From: Natrinema salaciae
Lineage (GTDB): Archaea; Halobacteriota; Halobacteria; Halobacteriales; Natrialbaceae
Direction of reading: 5' to 3'
Length of the DNA: 64,000 nt
NCBI RefSeq assembly: GCF_900110865.1
Contig: NZ_FOFD01000002.1
Location: forward strand, 821,304-885,303
Shown here: positions 8,756 through 16,988 of the stretch, piece after piece
Numbering within the stretch: the first letter of the stretch is position 1
Layout: each line of letters opens with the position of its first letter
Notes under the pieces: model-generated
Seen by the model: only the letters and a program-made list of their open reading frames with translations
Database searches by the model: none
Told to the model about the DNA's origin: nothing
Program-made: the position numbers and the translations under genes

Positions 8756-8901
8756 GCCGGGGCCCGGCACCGTCACCGACCGGCCCCCGACACCGTCGTC
8801 GGTTCGGAACGACTGCCGGCCCGACCGATCCCCGCTCGGCGGGTCGAACGACCGATTCCTTCAGGAACGGCCGATCGGTCGGATTCGACCGGCAGAACCC
8901 C

Positions 8902-8921
8902 GTCTAATAACTGTATAAGAA
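8902..8921 (+). promoter_or_regulatory. Shared bipartite promoter element, second deacetylase-like gene
   Basis: Reads GTCTAAT-AACT-GTATAAGAA on the plus strand and ends 27 nt before the ATG at 8949. The 3' part departs from the consensus (AAGAA instead of ARTAA). Confidence 0.5.
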
Positions 8922-8948
8922 AGAACAAACGATTCGTTCACGTGGTCG

Positions 8949-10217
8949 ATGACGAATCGAAACCGCCGATCGTTCGTGACGACTGTTGCAGCGGCCGGAA
9001 CGCTCGGGTTGTCCGGCTGTCTCTCACAGTTTCGAGAGTGGCGTGGCGGCGATACCACGTCGACGGAACCGACGCCGAACGGAGACGCTAACTCGTCCGA
9101 AACGGACGACCTACCGGAGCTGTCCGGTGAATCGGTCGAAGACTTCGAGAATCTCGACGACTGGACGGCGATGATCGACGCCGGCGAACTCGAGGCCGAA
9201 CCGAACGACCCGTACGCCGGCTCGCAGTCGGCTCGCCTCACGGCGTCAGCGGGCACCGATTCCGCGGCCATCTACAGGGCGATCCCCGACGGGCTGGATC
9301 TGAGCGGCAAGGCCCTCTCGCTGGCCGTCAACTTCACCGGTCGCGATCAGCTCCACCTCACGCTCGAACTGTTCGCACCGAACTCGCGCAACGTCCACGC
9401 GATGCAGCGAACGCTCACCGGGCCGAGCGATCGGTGGGTTCGCGTCGACTTCGGCACGGGTCGGATCGATACCCAGCCCGACCTGACGAACGTCCGCGAG
9501 ATTCGGCTGACCGCTCGCCGGCGTGGTGACTCGTCCGGCTCCATCGACTGCCGGATCGACGACCTGCGGGCCATCGATCGCCCGACGACGGGGAAAGTGC
9601 TGTTCCTGTTCGATGGAACGCTCGAGAGCCACTACACGCGCGCCTTCGAACGGATGGAGCCCTACGGCTTCCCGGGTGTCGAGGCCGTCATGCCCGAAGC
9701 TCTCGGGCAGGACGGCAGGCTCACGCTCGACAAACTCGACGAACTGGACGACGCGGGCTGGGACATGGCAGCCCGGCCGCGAACGGGTGCCAGCTTCCTC
9801 CACGAGTACACCCCCGAAAAGCAAAAAGGCATGATCGAACGGACGAAGGTGTTTCTCGAGAACCGCGGCTTCGAGGACGGCGCCAGGCACTTCGTCACGC
9901 CTCGCAACATACTCAGCCCGACCGCCCGTGACCTCGTCGAGGAGTACCACGAGCAAGCGTTCCGGTTCGGCGGCGCGCCGAACGCGCTCCCGCTTACGGA
10001 CCCCTACAACGTGGGGTTCTTCGCCGGCAATGCCGGCGACGAGGCGAGAACGTACATCGACTACGCCGCCGAATACGGCCAGCTCGCGGTGTTGCAGTTC
10101 GACTACATCGGCGACGACGGTATCAGCGAACGCGCGTTCGAGGGCATCCTCGAGTACGTCGACGCGCAGAGCGTCGAGGTCGTGTCCGCGAGCGATCTGT
10201 TGGGACCGTCCTACTGA
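8949..10217 (+). CDS. Tat lipoprotein, degenerate polysaccharide-deacetylase paralogue
   Basis: 422 residues with the same architecture as the protein at 4920-6251: Tat signal with lipobox (NRRSFVTTVAAAGTLGLSGC), acidic linker, a beta-sandwich beginning VEDFENLDDWTAM, then a NodB-like barrel. The key motifs have changed: SWDDG of the paralogue is LFDG here, leaving only D222 of the Asp pair, and the HGTH stretch is replaced by AARPRTGASF. The metal and catalytic sites therefore look lost. It may bind rather than modify surface glycan, or act as a partner of the active paralogue. Codon use and promoter look intact, so it is not simply a pseudogene. Confidence 0.65.
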   Translation: MTNRNRRSFVTTVAAAGTLGLSGCLSQFREWRGGDTTSTEPTPNGDANSSETDDLPELSGESVEDFENLDDWTAMIDAGELEAEPNDPYAGSQSARLTASAGTDSAAIYRAIPDGLDLSGKALSLAVNFTGRDQLHLTLELFAPNSRNVHAMQRTLTGPSDRWVRVDFGTGRIDTQPDLTNVREIRLTARRRGDSSGSIDCRIDDLRAIDRPTTGKVLFLFDGTLESHYTRAFERMEPYGFPGVEAVMPEALGQDGRLTLDKLDELDDAGWDMAARPRTGASFLHEYTPEKQKGMIERTKVFLENRGFEDGARHFVTPRNILSPTARDLVEEYHEQAFRFGGAPNALPLTDPYNVGFFAGNAGDEARTYIDYAAEYGQLAVLQFDYIGDDGISERAFEGILEYVDAQSVEVVSASDLLGPSY

Positions 10218-10423
10218 TCAACGGTGACAGGAGTCCGTCACCGTCGCCCACAGGGCCACGACGGCGACGCGCCGTCGCCACTCTTTCTCGGTAGCCGTTG
10301 GATCTGACCAGTGTGTCCGTCTCGGAGCACCACCCCGGCCGTCGAGCCGTGGGTACTGAACCGCGAACCGGTCGTCGATCGCTGCGGGGCGGGGTGAACT
10401 ACTCCGTTCACACGGAAACAAGA

Positions 10424-10509
10424 CGTGCGGACGCTGTATCCCTTCCCTGCTCGCGCCTTCGGCGCTCGCTGAGGAAGGGGGCTTAGCGCCCTCAATTACA
10501 GCTAAATGC
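10424..10509 (-). mobile_element. Solo IS200/IS605-type (IS1341-like) left end
   Basis: These 86 bp are the inverted counterpart of 63452-63537, the sequence just upstream of the TnpB gene at the right edge. The inner 68 bp differ at only four positions, and both copies start with GCATTTAGC. The central stem is GCGCC-GAA-GGCGC here and GCGGC-GAA-GCCGC there, a compensatory pair change. No transposase lies next to it, so this is a solo end or a remnant. It abuts the flippase gene and contains its stop codon. Confidence 0.65.
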
Positions 10510-12124
10510 CGGCGTCGAACAGGCCGAACGCGAGCCCCGAGAGGAGCAACGACAGCCCGGCGACGAACAACAGGCTCTGCAACCAGTTACGAGACGGCCC
10601 GCTGCGTTCGCCGCCGACGAGCCGACCGTAGACCGCGTCCGCTTTCGCGCCGATCGGGTCGGGGAACGCGGACAGGATCTCGAACGGCTCCGCCGGCTCG
10701 AGTGCACCGACGAGAACGGCGAACGTAACGAAGATGGCGAAGCCGACGGGCGGAACCACTGCGAGCGCGACCCACGGGTTCGCGATCGCCGTCGAGAGCG
10801 CGACGATAGGGACAGCCGTGAGGGCGGTGGTCAGCGCCGACCGACCGAGTCGCGCGTCCGCGAGCGGGTCGAAACCGACCCGTCGCGCGCTCCAGCAGTG
10901 GAAGACGAGCATCGATCCGTATCCGACGCTGGTCGCGACGGCGGCACCTCGCATTCCGTACTGCGGAATGAGGGTGACGTTGAGTACCAGGTTGATCGCG
11001 GCCGCAGCGCCGGTTGCCGCGACCGGATACCGAAGCGTTCCCTCTCCCTGCGAGATCGCCAGCACCGGGCGCGCGAGCGCAAATCCGAGCGCACCGGGGA
11101 GCAGCAACAACAGCGGCGTGATCGCCGGCAGCGCCTCGTGACCGAAATAGAGCGGCACCGCGACGTCCGCCAGCGCCGCGAGGCCGACCGCCATCAGGGC
11201 CGTCAGCAGGAACGTGTAGCGCATCGTCCGGGAAGCGAGATCGGAGATTTCCCGGACGCGGTTCTGCGACCACAGCTCCGACGTGGAGTGGACGAACACC
11301 GTCTGGACCGCCATCGGCACGAACCAGAGGAACTCCGCGAGCGTGAGCGCCGCTTTGTAGTTCCCGACCGACGTGCTCCCGCGGAACCGCTGGAGCATCA
11401 CGATGTCGATGTGATAGAGCGACATCATCAGGAAGATCAGCGCGATGCTCATCGAATTGAACGTGAGCATCTGTTTCCGCGGGAAATTCGCCGGCGGTCG
11501 TCCGAACACACAGGACAGCGACACCCGGCGGTGAACGAGCACCAGGCCGATCGCTGCGACGAGCGCGCTCGCGAACAGGTGCCCGGCCAGGGCCCCGACG
11601 ACACCGCCACCGACGTAGACCAGCGGAACCGCGACTACGGCGAAGGCGACCTTGTCGACGACCTTCAGCGGCTCCGAATACCGCTCGAGGCCGAATCCCA
11701 TGAGCGTCTTGCGCGTGTAGTCGCGAAACTGCGCCGTCACCACGAGCGCGGCGAGGATGTAGAAGTACGGCTGTAGCTCGGGGTCGAACGCGAGGCCGAC
11801 GAGCCCGAACCGGGTCGCGAGCACCAGGAGGAACGCACCGAGACCGGACAGGAAGAGGGCCAACCGGAGGTAGTAGCCGACGACGTGTTCGCTCCAGTTT
11901 GCCGCGTGGCGGTCCTCCGCGAGGTACTTCCTGACCCCGTCGGTGATCCCGGAACTGACGAAGATCATGTAGATCGCGAAGACCGACAGCAGAAACGAGT
12001 ACGCGCCGAACTCGGATGCACCCAGAAGGCGGTACAAAAGCGGCGTCGAGAGCGCGGTGACGACCAGTGCGACGATCTTTGCGCTGACGACCGCGAAGAC
12101 GCCGCTCGTAATACTCCTGTTCAC
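10502..12124 (-). CDS. Oligosaccharide flippase (Wzx/MATE-like, polysaccharide biosynthesis family)
   Basis: 540 residues with about 14 hydrophobic helices. The N-terminus (VFAVVSAKIVALVVTALSTP, then LLGASEFGAYSFLLSVF) and the motif VGNYKAALTLAEFLWFVP are typical of the polysaccharide-export flippase family. It probably moves lipid-linked glycans across the cytoplasmic membrane. The start is GTG at 12124, with the shared promoter element 106 nt upstream. The TAG stop lies inside the GCATTTAGC that begins the solo insertion-sequence end, so the element may have set the present C-terminus. Confidence 0.85.
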   Translation of the reverse strand: MNRSITSGVFAVVSAKIVALVVTALSTPLLYRLLGASEFGAYSFLLSVFAIYMIFVSSGITDGVRKYLAEDRHAANWSEHVVGYYLRLALFLSGLGAFLLVLATRFGLVGLAFDPELQPYFYILAALVVTAQFRDYTRKTLMGFGLERYSEPLKVVDKVAFAVVAVPLVYVGGGVVGALAGHLFASALVAAIGLVLVHRRVSLSCVFGRPPANFPRKQMLTFNSMSIALIFLMMSLYHIDIVMLQRFRGSTSVGNYKAALTLAEFLWFVPMAVQTVFVHSTSELWSQNRVREISDLASRTMRYTFLLTALMAVGLAALADVAVPLYFGHEALPAITPLLLLLPGALGFALARPVLAISQGEGTLRYPVAATGAAAAINLVLNVTLIPQYGMRGAAVATSVGYGSMLVFHCWSARRVGFDPLADARLGRSALTTALTAVPIVALSTAIANPWVALAVVPPVGFAIFVTFAVLVGALEPAEPFEILSAFPDPIGAKADAVYGRLVGGERSGPSRNWLQSLLFVAGLSLLLSGLAFGLFDAGI

Positions 12125-12230
12125 GGTTTCACCTTGGAACGCTGAAACCGACGATGGACGACCCGCATCGCCGGCGGTCGCTCACGATCCGACGTACTCA
12201 CTGTGTCCAGAGAGTGGCGACGACGTGGCG

Positions 12231-12250
12231 TTATTATACGTGGGTTAAAC
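12231..12250 (-). promoter_or_regulatory. Shared bipartite promoter element, flippase gene
   Basis: Reads GTTTAAC-CCAC-GTATAATAA on the minus strand. It lies 106 nt before the GTG at 12124, implying an untranslated leader of roughly 75-80 nt if the right half is the TATA region. Confidence 0.6.
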
Positions 12251-12325
12251 GGCGTTTGAACGCGAGCCGACGGCAAACGAAGACGCCGGAGAACGAAGAC
12301 CGGACTCCTGCCGACCGCGCGTCGA

Positions 12326-13969
12326 CTACTCGTAGCTATTCTTCCAGGTCGTGATGTCGCTCGCACCGAAGTTACGGATCCCGTTGACCAGTCTGCTGTC
12401 CTTGAGCGACGGACTATCACACGACGCGTAGAGACAGGCGGCCTCGAGACCGGACGACGATTCGAGGTCCGAATCGAGAACGAGGGATCCGGAGCCGATG
12501 TCGATGTACGGATACTTGCTGGCACGCAGGTTAGATCGGTAGACCGTCAGTTCCTCGCCCGTGTTGACGATCGCGTTCCGGTCCACACCGCTGCGACCCT
12601 GTTGCTTGATATCGACGACGTTGAACCGGCAGTTGTCCCGTTCACAGCGAATTCCATCGCGGAAACCGCCGTCCTCACCTGCCTGCCCGTCGATCGTGAG
12701 GTACTCGGCGAGAACCTGTCCACTGCTGTCGCTGTCCTGTATCCACAGCGGATAGCCGCCCGAGGTCTCGTGGGTGATCGTCGTATCGACGATCGTCGCC
12801 TCTCCAGAGCCGGGTGAGCAGACGATCCCGTGGTTTACGTCTTCGCCACGGATATCGAGCGTCGTTCCCTCGATACGGGCACTTTCACAGGAGTGCATCA
12901 CCGAGATCGCGTGACTGGTCGGCATGGGTGAGGTGATGTTGACGGCCGCACCGTAAACCTGGATATCGCGACCTTGTTCGACCCGGATCGCCCGCTGGAT
13001 CGTGTCCTCCGGTCGACTCGATTTGATCTCGACTGTCGGCCACCGGATTTCGCTGTGGGTGCCGCCGACGCGAACGTTTGCCCCATTGCTATCCCAGAAC
13101 CAGCCGCCGTCAACGATGATCTTGCCGTTTCCGCCCGCCGCGTAGAGACCGTTGCTCGGGAACGGCCCGACCCAACAACGCCTGAACGTGAGCGTTCCCT
13201 CGTTCAGCGTGGCCTCGATACCGATCGGGCCACGCCAGTTGTTACCCGCGTTCGGCGTGTTGTTGATCCACGCGGCGCCGTCCGGCACGCGGAACCGTTC
13301 GACGATACCTCGGCCGTCGGGCTCGGTGATGTTGAACATCCCGGGACCCCAGGTCCCGCTATCGTGTTGGCCGTAGACGGTGATGTCTCGCACTTCGAGG
13401 CGCTCGGAGGCGTACGTCTCGATCGTTCGGATTCCCGTGTCGGGGGCCCGCTGGTCGACGTCGAACCCCTCGAATCGAACGCGACCACCGGGTCTTGACG
13501 ACACGCCGAGCCGGAAGAGGCGGTACTGCGGGCCATCGAACTCGTGAAAGTCCGCCGGAACCAGCGTCGCGTTCTCGCCGACGACGCCGAAATTCTCGAA
13601 GCCGGTGAACCGGAACTGTTCGTCCATATAGTATCGGCCCTCGGGAAACACGAGTAACGTATCATCCTCTCGAAGTTCCTCGAGAACCGGCGTTACCGAT
13701 TCGTTCCCGGTGTTGTCGGCCCCCACGTCGGTCACGTCGACGACCGTCGAGTAATCGTCGTAGTACTCCCCGTACGCGTCCGTGGACGCGCTGGCTGCCG
13801 ACGTCAGTCCGATTCCGGCGGTACCCGCGGCTACGGTTCCTTGCAGAAACCGTCTCCTCGACCGCGAAATCGGACCGTCGCGAGCGGGCCGACCGTCCTC
13901 CCGACCGGTCGACCGAGAACGACAAGAACCGTCTCGATTCGAGCGCTGCATATCACTTCGGTCCGACAT
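12326..13969 (-). CDS. Tat-exported right-handed beta-helix protein
   Basis: 547 residues. A long Arg-rich N-region leads into a Tat signal (SRRRFLQGTVAAGTAGIGLT, cleavage likely after ASA). The mature part begins like pectate-lyase-superfamily proteins (VVDVTDVGADNTGNESVTPV, then DDTLLVFPEGRYYMDEQF) and continues with repeated short beta-strand turns typical of a right-handed parallel beta-helix. Such proteins bind, cleave or form part of surface polysaccharides; no catalytic site is evident. It lacks a good copy of the shared promoter element; a GTTTACT near 14045 matches only the left half. Confidence 0.7.
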   Translation of the reverse strand: MSDRSDMQRSNRDGSCRSRSTGREDGRPARDGPISRSRRRFLQGTVAAGTAGIGLTSAASASTDAYGEYYDDYSTVVDVTDVGADNTGNESVTPVLEELREDDTLLVFPEGRYYMDEQFRFTGFENFGVVGENATLVPADFHEFDGPQYRLFRLGVSSRPGGRVRFEGFDVDQRAPDTGIRTIETYASERLEVRDITVYGQHDSGTWGPGMFNITEPDGRGIVERFRVPDGAAWINNTPNAGNNWRGPIGIEATLNEGTLTFRRCWVGPFPSNGLYAAGGNGKIIVDGGWFWDSNGANVRVGGTHSEIRWPTVEIKSSRPEDTIQRAIRVEQGRDIQVYGAAVNITSPMPTSHAISVMHSCESARIEGTTLDIRGEDVNHGIVCSPGSGEATIVDTTITHETSGGYPLWIQDSDSSGQVLAEYLTIDGQAGEDGGFRDGIRCERDNCRFNVVDIKQQGRSGVDRNAIVNTGEELTVYRSNLRASKYPYIDIGSGSLVLDSDLESSSGLEAACLYASCDSPSLKDSRLVNGIRNFGASDITTWKNSYE

Positions 13970-14254
13970 TGAGATTCATTTCTTTGTGAGTCATGACGGG
14001 GTCCAATATGTATGGGTTCGGATGGCAAGTCTTTAAGTAAACAGGCCGGTCTCCGTCTCGAAATCCCAATACTGTTGGAAATATAATAAATTGCGTCAAA
14101 CGACACGTCGTATAGATCGTTCCCGACGAGTCGTTCAGTGACGACGCGGTCGCGGGTCCCGTTTCGGACGCTCCGCTGGCGGACCGATCGCGTGACGAGT
14201 AGTGGCCGACTCGAGACGAGCGTCTCCGGCGCTGGGGTATCGCGTCGGCAGCGG

Positions 14255-14917
14255 TTATCGGGAGTCGTTCGGCATTCGATCGTTCTCGAGCGTGGCGGCG
14301 ATCAGTTCGGAGATCGCGCGCCGCAGCCGCTGGGAGACCGCCGAGTCCGAAATACCGAGGCGATCGGCGAGGTCGTCCTGCGTGATCTCTCGTGGCACCT
14401 CGAAGTAGTCGCCGTAGTAGGCCATCGTGAGAATCTCGTGCTGGCGCTCGGTCAGGAAGTACGTCCGCTCGTCCGACGCCGATGAGTCGTACAGCTGCGT
14501 CACACGAAACGAGATCCCACGGTCGTGGTAGTGCGCCCGGAACGCCGACAGCGTGTCCCGGTCGGGAAGGTGGACGCGGATGTTCCAGCCTCCGTTCTCG
14601 CTCGTTACCGTGAAGACGAACAGTCCGTACTCGGCACAGTGATCCGGCACGAGCTCGAGATCGGTGTCGAGGAGAATGCGATAGATGTCCCGGTTCTCGA
14701 ACGCGGCGACGCGAACCGCCCTCGAGACCGTCGGATCGTCGGCCAGCGCATCCTCGACGGCCGTGGTCTCGCCGCCGAAGGCGGAGACGAACTGTAGACG
14801 TCGCCCGTCGACCGTCGTCCCGTACTCGTATCTAAACGTGACGCCGGAACAGCGATCGATCGTCGGCACCAGCGGAAGGTCGTCGTGGACGAGGTGGATT
14901 GCTGCGATAAATCCCAT
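14255..14917 (-). CDS. HTH_10 (bacterio-opsin-activator type) transcription regulator
   Basis: About 220 residues. The C-terminal 55 residues are a clear HTH_10 domain: LTERQHEILTMAYYGDYFEV, then REITQDDLADRLGISDSAVS and QRLRRAISELI. The N-terminal 150 residues resemble the sensor-like beta domain found with HTH_10 in haloarchaea. The start at 14917 is supported by a TATA-like stretch at 14959-14970; an upstream in-frame ATG at 15067 would give an Arg-rich extension unlike the family. Being the only clear stand-alone DNA-binding regulator inside the glycan locus, it is a candidate controller of the shared element. Confidence 0.75.
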   Translation of the reverse strand: MGFIAAIHLVHDDLPLVPTIDRCSGVTFRYEYGTTVDGRRLQFVSAFGGETTAVEDALADDPTVSRAVRVAAFENRDIYRILLDTDLELVPDHCAEYGLFVFTVTSENGGWNIRVHLPDRDTLSAFRAHYHDRGISFRVTQLYDSSASDERTYFLTERQHEILTMAYYGDYFEVPREITQDDLADRLGISDSAVSQRLRRAISELIAATLENDRMPNDSR

Positions 14918-14958
14918 TGCGATCTCGAGTCGTCTCCCTCCTCGGAGCCGTCCGCCCA

Positions 14959-14978
14959 TACTTATACCGCGGCTAAGA
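14959..14978 (-). promoter_or_regulatory. Possible tenth, weaker copy of the shared promoter element
   Basis: Reads TCTTAGC-CGCG-GTATAAGTA on the minus strand, 41 nt before the ATG at 14917. It matches the layout but departs from the consensus at several positions, so it may be just an ordinary TATA box. If real, the regulator would belong to the set it might control. Confidence 0.3.
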
Positions 14979-15107
14979 GGGTTGCAACGAAAGGAACTGC
15001 CTCGACGGTTCAGCAGGCGACCGTCTCGTCGCTGCGCAGCGGTACTAATCGATGCATCGAGTGCCACAGCGGCTGCGTTCGAACTACCGCTGGCGAGGAC
15101 CGAGCCG

Positions 15108-16793
15108 TCAGTTCATGTAGCCGAGATCGGCCAGTCGATCGGTCACCGCTTCGTCCGTCGCCGGCCGCTGTTCGTCGTCCCCTTCCTCGTACTCGGGATA
15201 GGACATCGGTTCGACCGGGTCGACGACCGGAACCACGTTGCCGTCCATGCGGTCGCTGTAGGGGACCCCCATCGCGGCCATGACCGTCGGCGCGACGTCG
15301 AAGAGATGGGCCCGCTCCAGGGAGGCGTCCTCGTCGATTCCCTCGCCCGCGGCGAGGAAGATCCCGTCGAGCTTGTGGTTCCAGGGCTCGGCCGGGTGGA
15401 AGTAGTCACCGTCGGCTAGCTGTTCGGAGAGCATGTGTTCGAAGTCCGCGGGGATCGTGACGATATCGACGGTCTCGTCTATCTCGTCGCCGTGGAAGTA
15501 CTGTTCACGCGGTGCGACCGTCTCGAAGAACGGCTCACCGTCGGGCGTCTCGACGGCCTGAAGCGTTCGAATGAGTTCCTCGCGGAGTTCCTCGTACTCG
15601 TCCTGTGGAACGACGCCCGTCGGATCGCGCCCCTCGAGGTTGATCCGGACGCCGAGTTCGGTTCGCGCACGAACGTACGCCGCCGATTCGGCGAAGTCGA
15701 CCTGCTCGTTGGCCGTCCGGGAGACGCCGCCCGGCGCGTACTCGATAGCGACATCGGCCAGTCCGACGCGCTCGAGCGCCGTTCTGATGCGGCGGGCGGT
15801 GACCCCGAACCGGGCGGCGACCGATGCCGCGCGCGCGACCGGCCCCGGCTCCCAGGTGTCGTACTCCTCCCCCTCGCGGAGCCGCCTGCGCATCGGCGTC
15901 CACGATGGCATCCCCTTGCCCCCGGTCGTCGTCTCGAGGAAGTCCATGTCGCGGAGGTATTCGTTGATCCGGAACTCGTACCCCTCGTACGCGCCCATCC
16001 CGTGGTCGCTGACCAGGAAGACGCGGTCCGGATCGCACGCATCGAGGATCGCCCCGATCTGCTCGTCGGCCGCCTCGTACACCGGGCCGATGTGGCGATC
16101 GTCGCCGCTGAACTCGTGAAAGACCGTGTCCGTCTTCTGAAACTGGATGAAGCCGAACGCCGGCTCGAACTCGTCGACGAGGTAGCGAAACGCTTCGCCG
16201 CGCATCCGAACGAGGTTCTGGTACTCCGCGATCTTCGCCTCGTCGTCGAGCGAGTCGTCGTCACGCGTATAGTTCGGATAGACGCGATACGCTCCGATCT
16301 CGTCGCGGATCTCGTCTAAGAGCCCCTCGGGATGACATCGCGGGTCCTCGGGGCCGAGGAATCCAGGAACGACCGCCCCGTCGAACTCGTCCGGCGGATG
16401 CGTGACCGGCGCGTTGACGATGACGCTCGAGCGATCGTGGCGATCCAGCAGCGTCCACAGCGGATGCTCCCGGACGTCGTCGTTGCTCGTCACGTGCCAG
16501 TCGTACCCGTCGTAGCCGACGAAGCCGACCACGCCGTGTTTCCCGGGGTTGACGCCGGTGTAGATCGACGGCCAGGCACTCGGCGTCCACGGCGGAATCT
16601 GCGACTCGAGCGGCGCGGTTACGCCCTCCGAACAGAGCCGCTCGATGGTCGGAATCCGATCGTCTTCGAACAATCGCTCGAAGACCGGTAGACACCCCGC
16701 GTCGATACCGATAAGCAGCGTCTCCAATCCGTTCGATTCCTGTGCGGTACTCCCAGTCGGTGTTGCGTCGTCACGGCGAAACGTCCGAGTCAT
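15108..16793 (-). CDS. Alkaline-phosphatase-superfamily phosphodiesterase/nucleotide pyrophosphatase-like protein
   Basis: 561 residues, predicted cytoplasmic because no signal peptide is visible. It has the metal-binding layout of type I phosphodiesterases: TLLIGIDAGCLPVFERL near residue 30, the nucleophile region IPPWTPSAWPSIYTGVNPGK with a following HGVVGF, a VFLVSDHGMGAYEG metal site, and a late FDVAPTVMAAMGVP segment. Haloarchaeal members are common in glycan loci and may act on nucleotide sugars, sulfate or phosphate esters; the substrate is not known. The shared element lies 109 nt before the ATG. Confidence 0.8.
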   Translation of the reverse strand: MTRTFRRDDATPTGSTAQESNGLETLLIGIDAGCLPVFERLFEDDRIPTIERLCSEGVTAPLESQIPPWTPSAWPSIYTGVNPGKHGVVGFVGYDGYDWHVTSNDDVREHPLWTLLDRHDRSSVIVNAPVTHPPDEFDGAVVPGFLGPEDPRCHPEGLLDEIRDEIGAYRVYPNYTRDDDSLDDEAKIAEYQNLVRMRGEAFRYLVDEFEPAFGFIQFQKTDTVFHEFSGDDRHIGPVYEAADEQIGAILDACDPDRVFLVSDHGMGAYEGYEFRINEYLRDMDFLETTTGGKGMPSWTPMRRRLREGEEYDTWEPGPVARAASVAARFGVTARRIRTALERVGLADVAIEYAPGGVSRTANEQVDFAESAAYVRARTELGVRINLEGRDPTGVVPQDEYEELREELIRTLQAVETPDGEPFFETVAPREQYFHGDEIDETVDIVTIPADFEHMLSEQLADGDYFHPAEPWNHKLDGIFLAAGEGIDEDASLERAHLFDVAPTVMAAMGVPYSDRMDGNVVPVVDPVEPMSYPEYEEGDDEQRPATDEAVTDRLADLGYMN

Positions 16794-16902
16794 CGGTTCA
16801 TCTGTATACCAAGTAGTTCCGTTCGACCGCTGCCGCCAGTCGGCGGAAGCGGTGTCGTTCGTTGCACCACGTATCTACTCCCAGTCTGAGCGACGAAACA
16901 CT

Positions 16903-16922
16903 TCATTATCGATAGGTTAAAC
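16903..16922 (-). promoter_or_regulatory. Shared bipartite promoter element, phosphodiesterase gene
   Basis: Reads GTTTAAC-CTAT-CGATAATGA on the minus strand, 109 nt before the ATG at 16793. The left half is identical to that of the flippase copy. Confidence 0.6.
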
Positions 16923-16988
16923 CGTTCTAGAAGCCGGAACGCCGGTAATTCCTCGACAGCGCGACTCAGTGCCTGCGAACCCGCGACG

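Noticed and set aside
14080..14100. AATATAATAAATT near 14090 as another copy of the shared promoter element
   Set aside because: The left half does not match, and no plus-strand gene follows; the nearest gene is on the minus strand.
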